A stretch of DNA of 48,596 bases, taken from positions 1 through 48,596 of the forward strand of contig CAIUOU010000201.1 in assembly GCA_903900845.1 (NCBI GenBank). Direction: 5' to 3'. The notes under the pieces are model-generated. The model was not told the origin of the DNA. It did no database searches and worked only from the letters and a program-made list of their open reading frames with translations. This stretch comes from an uncultured Opitutia bacterium. GTDB taxonomy: Bacteria > Verrucomicrobiota > Verrucomicrobiia > Opitutales > Opitutaceae. The position numbers were made by a program, and so were the translations under genes. Shown here piece after piece: positions 27,099 through 34,466 of this stretch. Each line of letters starts with the position of its first letter. The first letter of the stretch is position 1.

Positions 27099-27674
27099 GT
27101 GAAGGATCCAGGGGCCACGAACCCGTTGACACCGGCGCGCGGCGGCCGCGACATTCGCGTGGTGAGCAAGACGCAGGACCACGAAAAATTCCGGAGCTTC
27201 CTCGCCCGGAAGGGCCTGCGCGCGACTAACCAGCGTCTCGCCATCCTCGACGCCGCGCTCGCGCAGCCCGACCACTTCACCGCCGAGCAACTCCTCGGCT
27301 ACGCGCGCTCCATCGACGACTCCGTCGCCCGCGCCACGGTTTACCGCACGCTGCCGATCATGACGGAAAGCGCGCTCCTGCGGGAAGTGGACATCGGCGC
27401 CGGCGAAAAATACTACCGCGCGAATCGAGCCGGGCAGGATTCGCAGGTTGCCCAGGTGGTGTGCCTCGATTGCGACCGCATCTTCGAAATCGGCGCGCCC
27501 TTCATGTCGTGGTACGGCAACTCCGTTTCCACCAAGCTGGGTCTTACTCCCGTCAGCCAGCGTCTCCAAGTGAGCGCGCGCTGCGACGCGCTGCGCGACA
27601 CCGCCGCCTGCCCGCGTCGACCGGCCTCCAGTTCCTCTCATGCCCAAGTCAAAGGACCGCAGCGTCGAGTTTGA
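27099..27674 (+). CDS. Fur-family regulator lacking the usual metal-sensing histidines
   Basis: 191 residues from a GTG; a GTG at 27162 ([10 protein letters not shown]) gives ~170 and fits the family length better. The winged helix is clear ([32 protein letters not shown]), and the first structural cysteine pair is present (CLDC, 122-125). In Fur the residues just before this pair read HHDH; here they read QVAQ. The later HRL position is QRL, and the second cysteine pair is spread out (Cys162, Cys171) instead of CxxC. DNA binding should be kept, but classic Fe/Zn sensing looks lost. Its end overlaps the next gene by 35 bp. Confidence 0.8.
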   Translation: MKDPGATNPLTPARGGRDIRVVSKTQDHEKFRSFLARKGLRATNQRLAILDAALAQPDHFTAEQLLGYARSIDDSVARATVYRTLPIMTESALLREVDIGAGEKYYRANRAGQDSQVAQVVCLDCDRIFEIGAPFMSWYGNSVSTKLGLTPVSQRLQVSARCDALRDTAACPRRPASSSSHAQVKGPQRRV

Positions 27675-28014
27675 GGTCGGTTTCTTCGAGTCGGTCCTGC
27701 GCCGCAGCCCCCGCTACACCCGGGTGATCGAGATCCTCGGCGGGCTGTACACCCAGCAGGGCCGGATCGCCGATGGCCTGCGGATGGACCGGCGACTCGT
27801 CCGCCTCGATCCCTCGAATCCCACCGCGCATTACAACCTCGCCTGCAGTCTCGCGCTCTCGCGCCGCCGGACCGACGCGTTGCGCGTCCTACGGCGGGCG
27901 GTGCAACTGGGCTACCGCGATGTCGAGTGGATGCTCCAGGATCCCGATCTGGAGGAACTGAAGGAGCACCAGGGCTTCCAGGCCCTGATCTCCGAAATTG
28001 ATCCGCAGAGCTAA
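27640..28014 (+). CDS. Small TPR-repeat protein
   Basis: 124 residues with two or three tetratricopeptide units. [20 protein letters not shown] followed by [15 protein letters not shown] is canonical. The C-terminal [17 protein letters not shown] is the standard 'TPR end-of-protein' motif. It starts inside the end of the Fur-like gene in another frame, so translation is probably coupled. No signal peptide; cytoplasmic adaptor by inference. Confidence 0.8.
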   Translation: MPKSKDRSVEFEVGFFESVLRRSPRYTRVIEILGGLYTQQGRIADGLRMDRRLVRLDPSNPTAHYNLACSLALSRRRTDALRVLRRAVQLGYRDVEWMLQDPDLEELKEHQGFQALISEIDPQS

Positions 28015-28032
28015 ACGCGGATCGCCCGCGGC

Positions 28033-28416
28033 TCAGCCCACCTGCTGGCCATAGGCGGCCGCGTCGAGCAGGTCGCCGCCGGCCGCCGCATCCGCAGGCT
28101 TCAGACGAATCATCCAGCCGTCGGCAAACGGAGAGCGGTTCACAGTCTCGGGTGTTCCGTCCAGCGTCGCGTTCGCCGCAACCACCGTGCCCGCGACCGG
28201 GGCGTAAAGATCGCTCGCGGCTTTGACCGACTCGACCACGCCGAAGGCCTCACCCGACCGGAAAGAGGCGCCGACTTTCGGCAACTGCACAAAGGTGATG
28301 TCGCCGAGGGAATTCTGGGCGTAATCAGTGATGCCCACGGTGACGGTACCGTCGCTCTCGCGGCGGAGCCACTCGTGCGTCTTGGCGTAGCGAAGGTCGG
28401 CGGGGATGTTGCTCAT
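28033..28416 (-). CDS. gcvH: Glycine cleavage system H protein
   Basis: 127 residues, the lipoyl carrier of the glycine cleavage complex. YAKTHEWL at the N-terminus and the lipoylation site VVESVKAAS (Lys65) are diagnostic, as is the late PFADGWMIRL. It follows gcvT by 40 bp in one operon. The gcvP gene for the decarboxylase is not in the window. The longer frame to 28668 runs into gcvT and is rejected. Confidence 0.96.
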   Translation of the reverse strand: MSNIPADLRYAKTHEWLRRESDGTVTVGITDYAQNSLGDITFVQLPKVGASFRSGEAFGVVESVKAASDLYAPVAGTVVAANATLDGTPETVNRSPFADGWMIRLKPADAAAGGDLLDAAAYGQQVG

Positions 28417-28456
28417 GTTGGGAAATTCAGGGCCGCGGCCGGCACCGGGCTCAAGC

Positions 28457-29557
28457 TCACGTTTTGCGCAGCGGCACGAACGGCGGACGCACCGGCTGCA
28501 GCGCGATGCGGGCGCCACGGATATCCACCGCCAGCGCGCCGGCGGCCGCCGGAGTCGCGACGAGGGCCGAGCCGATCGCCTCGTTGAGGATCGGGGATAG
28601 GGTTCCCGACAGCACGCGGCCCACGATGGCGCCTGTGGAGTCAAGCACCGGAGTCTCAGCGCGCACAATGCGACGGTCGCCCGTGCGGAAGAACACCACC
28701 TTTCGCGCTCCCCCGCTCTCCTGCTCCACCACGAGCGCAGCGCGGCCGACGAAGTCGACCCCCTTGTCGAGCTTCACCGTCCAACCGAGGCTCGCCGTCA
28801 GCGGGGAAATATCCGCCGCGAGTTCATGCCCGTAGAGAGGGTATCCGGCTTCCAGCCGCAGACTGTCGCGCGCGCCGAGACCGGCCAGCTCCAGCCCGCG
28901 CGGACGTCCCGCCTCGAGCAGCGCCGTCGCCAGCGCGACCGCGTCGCCCGCGGCGTGGTAAAGCTCAAAACCATCCTCGCCCGTGTAGCCGGTGCGGCTG
29001 GCGATGCAGTGCACCCCGGCCACCGTCGCCTCCGTAAAGTGGTAATACTTCACGAGATCAAGCTTCGCACCGGTGAGCGACTGCACGATCGCGGCCGCCG
29101 ACGGACCCTGCACAGCCAGAAGGGCGTAGTCGGCCGATCGGTCGGTTACCTTCACATCGAAGGCCGCCGCCTGCGCATGGATCCACGCGAGGTCCTTGTC
29201 GATATTACCGGCGTTGATGCACAGGAAGAAATCATCCGCTCCGCGCATGTACACCAGCAGGTCGTCGACGACACCGCCGTCGGGCTGACACATCGGCGTG
29301 TAAAGCACGCGGCCGGGAAACAGCCGCGAGACGTCGTTCGTGACGAGGTGATTCAGAAACCCCGCGGCACCGGGCCCGCGCACGTCGACCTCGCCCATGT
29401 GGCTCACGTCGAACAAGCCGGCGGCGCGGCGCACCGCCTTGTGCTCCTCAAGGATGCTACGGTACTGCACCGGCATCTCCCAGCCAGCGAAGTCCACCAG
29501 CCGGGCGCCGTGCGCCGCATGGAAATCCCGGAGAGGCGTGCGCTTCAATTCGCTCAT
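28457..29557 (-). CDS. gcvT: Glycine cleavage system T protein (aminomethyltransferase)
   Basis: 366 residues, normal for GcvT. It transfers the methylene group from lipoyl-H protein to tetrahydrofolate, releasing ammonia. Family landmarks are FHAAHGARLVDFAGWEMPVQ, GLFDVSHMGE (catalytic-region Asp), RTGYTGEDGFELY and LGARDSLRLEAGYPLYGHEL. It starts at MSELKRTPLRDF; 16 upstream codons in the longer frame are not conserved-looking. I see no glycine riboswitch in the 112 bp upstream. Confidence 0.96.
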   Translation of the reverse strand: MSELKRTPLRDFHAAHGARLVDFAGWEMPVQYRSILEEHKAVRRAAGLFDVSHMGEVDVRGPGAAGFLNHLVTNDVSRLFPGRVLYTPMCQPDGGVVDDLLVYMRGADDFFLCINAGNIDKDLAWIHAQAAAFDVKVTDRSADYALLAVQGPSAAAIVQSLTGAKLDLVKYYHFTEATVAGVHCIASRTGYTGEDGFELYHAAGDAVALATALLEAGRPRGLELAGLGARDSLRLEAGYPLYGHELAADISPLTASLGWTVKLDKGVDFVGRAALVVEQESGGARKVVFFRTGDRRIVRAETPVLDSTGAIVGRVLSGTLSPILNEAIGSALVATPAAAGALAVDIRGARIALQPVRPPFVPLRKT

Positions 29558-29669
29558 GTCGCGAGGAAGCCAGCGCGGCCGGCGCCGTCGCAAGGTTGTT
29601 TTCACGCGGGCCCGCGGGGTTTCGGGTTGAGCGTGCCGCGCAGCCGCGCATGGCTCTGCGCGTCACGAC

Positions 29670-30731
29670 ATGACCAATCACCCCGAGCTGTCCCTGCGCG
29701 AGAAAATCGGCCAGATGCTGCTCGTCGGTTTCCGCGGCGCCACGCCCGCCGATTGCGCCCTCGCGGTGCGCGACATCCGGGAGCATCATGTTGGCGGCGT
29801 CATCCTCTTCGATCAGGACGTCGCCGACCCGACCCTCGGCCGCCGCAACATCCACTCGCCCGCCCAGGTGCGCGAGCTGCTCGTCTTCCTGCAGGCGCAG
29901 TCCCGCGTGCCGCTCCTGACCGCGGTCGACCAGGAGGGCGGCCGCGTCAACCGGCTGAAGCCCGACTACGGATTCCCGGCCAGCATCTCCCACGAGGAAC
30001 TCGGCCGCCTCGACGACGAACGCGAGACCCAACATCACGCGGCGACCACCGCCGACACGCTGAAAGCCGCCGGCTTCAACCTGAACCTAGCGCCGGTGGT
30101 CGATCTCGACGCCAACCCCGACAATCCGATCATCCACGGCAAGCGGCGGAGTTTCTCCGCGGATCCCGAAGTCGTCGCGCGGCATGCGGCAGCATTTGTC
30201 GGCGCGCACCGCGCGCGCGGCGTGCTGACCTGCGCGAAGCACTTCCCGGGGCACGGCAGCGCACGCGGCGACACACACCTCGGCCTTGTCGACGTCACGG
30301 CAAGTTGGACCGAACGGGAATTGGAACCCTTTCGCACCCTCGCCGCCGCGGGGCTCGCCGACATGATCATGACGGCGCATGTCTTCAACGCGCGGCTCGA
30401 TGCCGACCGGCCGGCGACCCTTTCGGCCAAAGTGGTCACGGGCATCCTGCGTGAACGCCTCGGCTTCGACGGCGTCGTGGTAAGCGACGACATGGAAATG
30501 CGCGCGATCTCGAGCCGCTGGGGCCTGGAGGAATCGGTTCCCGCCGCGGTGGAGGCCGGAATCGACCTGCTCTGTTTCGGCAACAACCTCACCTACGACC
30601 CCGACATCGCGCCGCGAGCCGCCGAAATCCTGGAGCGCGCCGTGACCTCGGGACGCATCCCGCTTTCGCGGATCGACACTTCACACCGCCGTCTAATGGC
30701 GCTGAAAAGCCGCGCCGGCCTCATCGCCTGA
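29670..30731 (+). CDS. nagZ: Beta-N-acetylhexosaminidase NagZ (glycoside hydrolase 3)
   Basis: 353 residues. It cleaves GlcNAc from GlcNAc-anhydroMurNAc or GlcNAc-MurNAc peptides. The NagZ signatures are KHFPGHG (190-196), the Asp-His dyad GDTH (Asp201, His203) on the mobile loop, and VSDDMEM with nucleophile Asp273. DQEGGRVNRL is also typical. No signal peptide, so it acts in the cytoplasm as in Gram-negative recycling. It starts 13 bp before the AmpG-like gene, in one operon. Confidence 0.93.
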   Translation: MTNHPELSLREKIGQMLLVGFRGATPADCALAVRDIREHHVGGVILFDQDVADPTLGRRNIHSPAQVRELLVFLQAQSRVPLLTAVDQEGGRVNRLKPDYGFPASISHEELGRLDDERETQHHAATTADTLKAAGFNLNLAPVVDLDANPDNPIIHGKRRSFSADPEVVARHAAAFVGAHRARGVLTCAKHFPGHGSARGDTHLGLVDVTASWTERELEPFRTLAAAGLADMIMTAHVFNARLDADRPATLSAKVVTGILRERLGFDGVVVSDDMEMRAISSRWGLEESVPAAVEAGIDLLCFGNNLTYDPDIAPRAAEILERAVTSGRIPLSRIDTSHRRLMALKSRAGLIA

Positions 30732-30744
30732 ACCCAGCCAACCC

Positions 30745-32028
30745 ATGAGCAACGCGACCGCGCCCGCCACCGCCCGCCCCTGGGCGTGGATCCCCACGCT
30801 CTATTTCGCTCAGGGCATCCCTTACGTCGTGGTGATGACGCTTTCGACGGTCGTCTACAAGAACCTCGGGATATCGAACACCGACATCGCGCTGTACACC
30901 AGCTGGCTCTACCTGCCCTGGGTGATCAAGCCGCTGTGGTCGCCACTGGTCGATATGTTCGGGACCAAACGGCAGTGGATTGTGACACTGCAGTTTGTGA
31001 TCGGCTTGGCGTTTGCCCTCGTCGCGCTGACCCTGCCCGGGCCTGAGTTCTTCCGTTTATCACTGGCGGTGTTCTGGCTGATGGCGTTCGCCTCGGCGAC
31101 GCACGACATCGCCGCCGACGGGTTCTACCTACTGGCGCTTCCCCAGGGCCAGCAGTCGGCCTTTGTCGGCGTACGGAGCACTTTCTACCGCCTCGCCAGC
31201 CTGACGGCCCAAGGCGGCCTCGTTTATCTCGCGGGGCTCTGGCAGGAGAAAACCGGGAGTGTGGTGCAGGCGTGGGGGATGGTGTTCGGCCTCTTGGCGG
31301 CGGTCTTTGTCGCGGTCGGGCTCCATCATGCGTTCGCGTTGCCGCGCCCGGCGGTGGACCGGCCGACTGCCGGCGGCGACGGGTTGATAAGGGAGTTTGT
31401 CGGGGTGTTCGCGGCCTTCCTGCGGAAGCCCGGCATTTTCCTGATTCTGGCTTTCCTGCTGCTCTACCGCCTCGGCGAGGCACAGGCGCTGAAACTGCTT
31501 TCCCCATTCCTGCTGGATGCGCGCGACAAGGGCGGGCTGGGCCTCAGCACGCGGGAAGTCGGCGTCGTTTACGGCACGGTGGGCATCATCGCGCTCACGG
31601 TCGGAGGTTTGCTCGGCGGCTGGGCGATCTCCCGCCGCGGACTCAAGGCGATGCTGTGGCCGATGATCCTTGCGACGCACGTGCCGGTGGCGGCTTTTCT
31701 CCTCCTCGCGCTTTACCAACCCACCAGCCTCTGGCTCATCGGCGGCGCCCTCGCCGTGGAGCAATTCGGCTACGGCTTCGGTTTCACCGCCTACATGCTC
31801 TACATGATGCTGGTCGCCGATGGTCCCCACAAGACGGCCCACTACGCGATCTACACCGGCTTCATGGCCCTCGGCATGATGCTGCCCGGCATGGCCGCCG
31901 GCTGGATCGAGGACCAGGTCGGCTACGTGAAGTTCTTCGTCTGGGTGCTGGCCTGCACCGTTCCGTCGTTCATCGTCGTCGCCCGGCTCAAGATCGACCC
32001 GGAGTTCGGACGCAGGACGAAGCCCTGA
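30745..32028 (+). CDS. AmpG-like muropeptide permease (MFS)
   Basis: 427 residues with about 12 membrane helices. The N-terminus WAWIPTLYFAQGIPYVVVMT and the early LPWVIKPLWSPLVDMFGTKR match AmpG and related SLC33/MFS carriers. AmpG imports GlcNAc-anhydroMurNAc peptides. The 13-bp gap to nagZ, which acts on this very substrate, supports the assignment. The protein is shorter than E. coli AmpG (491 residues, 14 helices), so the substrate might be a simpler sugar. It is convergent with namZ, with 2 bp between stops. Confidence 0.82.
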   Translation: MSNATAPATARPWAWIPTLYFAQGIPYVVVMTLSTVVYKNLGISNTDIALYTSWLYLPWVIKPLWSPLVDMFGTKRQWIVTLQFVIGLAFALVALTLPGPEFFRLSLAVFWLMAFASATHDIAADGFYLLALPQGQQSAFVGVRSTFYRLASLTAQGGLVYLAGLWQEKTGSVVQAWGMVFGLLAAVFVAVGLHHAFALPRPAVDRPTAGGDGLIREFVGVFAAFLRKPGIFLILAFLLLYRLGEAQALKLLSPFLLDARDKGGLGLSTREVGVVYGTVGIIALTVGGLLGGWAISRRGLKAMLWPMILATHVPVAAFLLLALYQPTSLWLIGGALAVEQFGYGFGFTAYMLYMMLVADGPHKTAHYAIYTGFMALGMMLPGMAAGWIEDQVGYVKFFVWVLACTVPSFIVVARLKIDPEFGRRTKP

Positions 32029-32030
32029 GG

Positions 32031-33266
32031 TCAGTACAACAGGTACGGTTTCCGCTCCCGGCGAAACGCCTCTTCGCCGCCGCGCCACCCCGCGATGATC
32101 GCCGCCACCGGGCGCCCCGCCTGCAGCGCCTCCCGCGTCGCGGCGGTGCCGTTCACCTTGTCAAACATGTCGAATTTCTTCCCGGCGTTCACCGCCTCCG
32201 CGAAAAGATCCCGCCCCGCCACCTTCCGCAGCGCCTCGAGCGCGTGGTAATTGATCGCGGTCAGCGGAGCACCCGCGGGATCCGTGAAGTGCAGCTGCAC
32301 GCCGCCGATAACCTCATCCTTGAACGCGCCGTAGTACGGTTTGTAGGTGAGCGGACGGAAATGCACGCCGGCGATTCCGCGCGCATTCAGGTCGGCGGCC
32401 AAGGCGTGGGGATCAACCTTAGGCACCGCGACCGTCTGGAACGGCAAAGTGTACCCAACCCCGATGCTCACCCCGCCGATTTCCCCGAGCATTCCGGTTG
32501 CTACTTGGAAAAGCGGCGACTCGCCGTGCGGAATGTGCGGCGAGGCCGGCACCCAAGGCAGGCCGGTCTCGCGCCACAACATGTCGCGCCGCCATCCCCG
32601 CAGCGGGATGACCGTCAGCTTGCACGGCTTCCGGATCCACCCGCGGCCGTTGATCATCCGCGCCAGTTCTCCGCTGGTCATGCCGTACACGTAGGGCACG
32701 TCCCACTGGCTCACGAATGAGCGCAGGCGCTCGTCCAGTAACCGTGGTCCCTCGATCCGGTTCCCACCTAGCGGATTCGGCCGGTCGAGCACCATGAACT
32801 CCACCCCCGCCTCGGCGCAGGCCTCCATCGCGAGGCCCAGCGTGCTGATGAAGGTGTAGGAGCGGGCACCCGTGTCCTGCAGGTCGTAAACCAACACGTC
32901 GAGGCCCTGCAGCATCGCGGCCGTGGGCTTGCGGGTGGCGCCGTAAAGCGAGTGCACCGGCAGACCAGTGCGGACGTCGGTGCGGCTCTCAACCTTGTCG
33001 CCCGCCGGGACGTCGCCGTAGATGCCGTGCTCCGGACCGAACAGCGCCACGAGTTTCACGCCGGGCGCGCGTCGCAAGACCTCGATCGTGCTCTCCAGTC
33101 GCCGGTTCACGCCGGAGGGGTTGGTGATGAGCCCCACGCGCCGCCCGGCGAGGTCGCGAAACCCGCCTTCCGCCAACACCTCGCTGCCCAGCAGGACGCG
33201 CGGTGTGTCCGCGGCGACGGCGCCGAACGCCGGGCTCAAAAGCGCGGCTAGCAAAAATATTTTCAT
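32031..33266 (-). CDS. namZ: Exo-beta-N-acetylmuramidase NamZ (DUF1343, GH171)
   Basis: 411 residues with a signal peptide (MKIFLLAALLSPAFGAVAAD). The family blocks are plain: RVGLITNPSGVNR, ALFGPEHGIYGD, VYDLQDTGARSYTFISTLGL, LDRPNPLGG, and YGMTSGELARMIN. NamZ removes terminal MurNAc from peptidoglycan chains, as shown for the Bacillus subtilis enzyme, which is clustered with nagZ and an amidase as here. The predicted location is the periplasm. The longer frame lacks the signal and is rejected. It is divergent from the amidase gene across 101 bp. Confidence 0.92.
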   Translation of the reverse strand: MKIFLLAALLSPAFGAVAADTPRVLLGSEVLAEGGFRDLAGRRVGLITNPSGVNRRLESTIEVLRRAPGVKLVALFGPEHGIYGDVPAGDKVESRTDVRTGLPVHSLYGATRKPTAAMLQGLDVLVYDLQDTGARSYTFISTLGLAMEACAEAGVEFMVLDRPNPLGGNRIEGPRLLDERLRSFVSQWDVPYVYGMTSGELARMINGRGWIRKPCKLTVIPLRGWRRDMLWRETGLPWVPASPHIPHGESPLFQVATGMLGEIGGVSIGVGYTLPFQTVAVPKVDPHALAADLNARGIAGVHFRPLTYKPYYGAFKDEVIGGVQLHFTDPAGAPLTAINYHALEALRKVAGRDLFAEAVNAGKKFDMFDKVNGTAATREALQAGRPVAAIIAGWRGGEEAFRRERKPYLLY

Positions 33267-33367
33267 GCCCGACGGAAAGACGGCATGAGGTTCGGAGCCA
33301 GTCGTTTCCCGCGCGGCTTTCACGATTGAGCCCGCGCTCGCTCCGCCAGCATCGTCTCAAAATCCCC

Positions 33368-34402
33368 ATGCCAAACGCCCAATTCACCGCGCTCATCGCC
33401 GGTCCCGTTCTTCTGCTGCTCGCCGGCTGCGTCAGCGTCCAGCCCGGCACTCCCGCCAAGCGCGTGGGCGACGAGATCATCGTCGCGGGGCAGCTGTTCC
33501 ACACCGGCACACGAGTCGTCACCTGGATGGATCCGGGCGGTTACGACGCCTACCGCGTGGAGCGGCGCTTCTCCCCTTACGCCGCCTCGAGCTGGGAAAA
33601 GACGCCCGACGCGGCGAAGAATCTCGGTACGCCGAACCGGTACGGCATTCGCGCCGCCGCGCTCTCCCCGGCGGAGATCGAGCGGGTGCGCGGCGGCGGC
33701 TGGGACCTGCCATTGCTCCAGCGCGTCGTCGACCAATTCGTCCTGCACTACGACGTCTGCGGCATCAGCAAATCCTGCTTCAACGTCCTCCACGACCACC
33801 GCGGGCTCAGCGTCCACTTCATGTTGGATATCGACGGCACGATCTACCAGACGCTCGACCTGAAGGAGCGCGCCCGCCACGCCACGATCTCCAACGACCG
33901 CTCGATCGGCATCGAGATCGCGAACATGGGCGCGTACCCGCCCAAGGACACCAAGGTCCTCGACGAATGGTACCCGAAGGACGCCGCCGGTCGCCCCTAC
34001 ATCCGCATCCCGGAGCGACTCGGCGACCCGATGCTCCAGGTCGCGGGCTTCGTCGGCCGCCCCGCCCGTGATGAACGCGTCGCGGGCAACGTGCAGCGCA
34101 CGGATCTGGTCCAGCACGACCTCACCCCCGAGCAGTACGCCGCGCTGGAGAAACTCACCGCCGCCCTCTGCCGCGTTTTCCCCAAGATGACCTGCGACTA
34201 TCCGCGCGACGCCGCGGGGAAACTGGTCACCACGAAACTGCCCGACGAGACGTGGAAGGCCTACGCCGGGGTGCTCGGCCACTATCACGTGCAGACCAAC
34301 AAAATCGACCCGGGCCCGGCGCTCGATTGGGACCGCGTCATCCGCGGCGCCCGTCGCGCGCTTGGACTCGACACGCGGACCAAGGACGTGAACGGCCGCT
34401 GA
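33368..34402 (+). CDS. AmpD-like N-acetylmuramoyl-L-alanine amidase lipoprotein
   Basis: 344 residues. Lipobox LLAGC (Cys21) predicts a lipid anchor. The amidase_2 zinc site is visible: VLHYDVCG, later LSVHFMLDIDGTIYQTLD, RHATISNDRSIGIEIANMG, then GHYHVQTNKIDPGPALDWDR with His and Asp ligands. The enzyme cuts stem peptides from MurNAc. It is longer than AmpD (183 residues), with an N-terminal extension and an insertion around 215-250. It resembles outer-membrane AmiD more than cytoplasmic AmpD. Confidence 0.9.
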   Translation: MPNAQFTALIAGPVLLLLAGCVSVQPGTPAKRVGDEIIVAGQLFHTGTRVVTWMDPGGYDAYRVERRFSPYAASSWEKTPDAAKNLGTPNRYGIRAAALSPAEIERVRGGGWDLPLLQRVVDQFVLHYDVCGISKSCFNVLHDHRGLSVHFMLDIDGTIYQTLDLKERARHATISNDRSIGIEIANMGAYPPKDTKVLDEWYPKDAAGRPYIRIPERLGDPMLQVAGFVGRPARDERVAGNVQRTDLVQHDLTPEQYAALEKLTAALCRVFPKMTCDYPRDAAGKLVTTKLPDETWKAYAGVLGHYHVQTNKIDPGPALDWDRVIRGARRALGLDTRTKDVNGR

Positions 34403-34466
34403 ACCCGCGTCCCGCCGTTCTGTCACACGATACGTTTTCCGCCGGTGGCGGGGCGACGGGCAGAGG

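Noticed and set aside
29558-29669. Possible glycine riboswitch before gcvT
   Set aside because: The gap is 112 bp, shared with the divergent nagZ, and shows no aptamer-like conserved pattern.
28826-30454. Plus-strand frame of 542 codons over gcvT and nagZ
   Set aside because: It spans two well-supported genes in the wrong frame and turns into an Arg/Pro-rich string.
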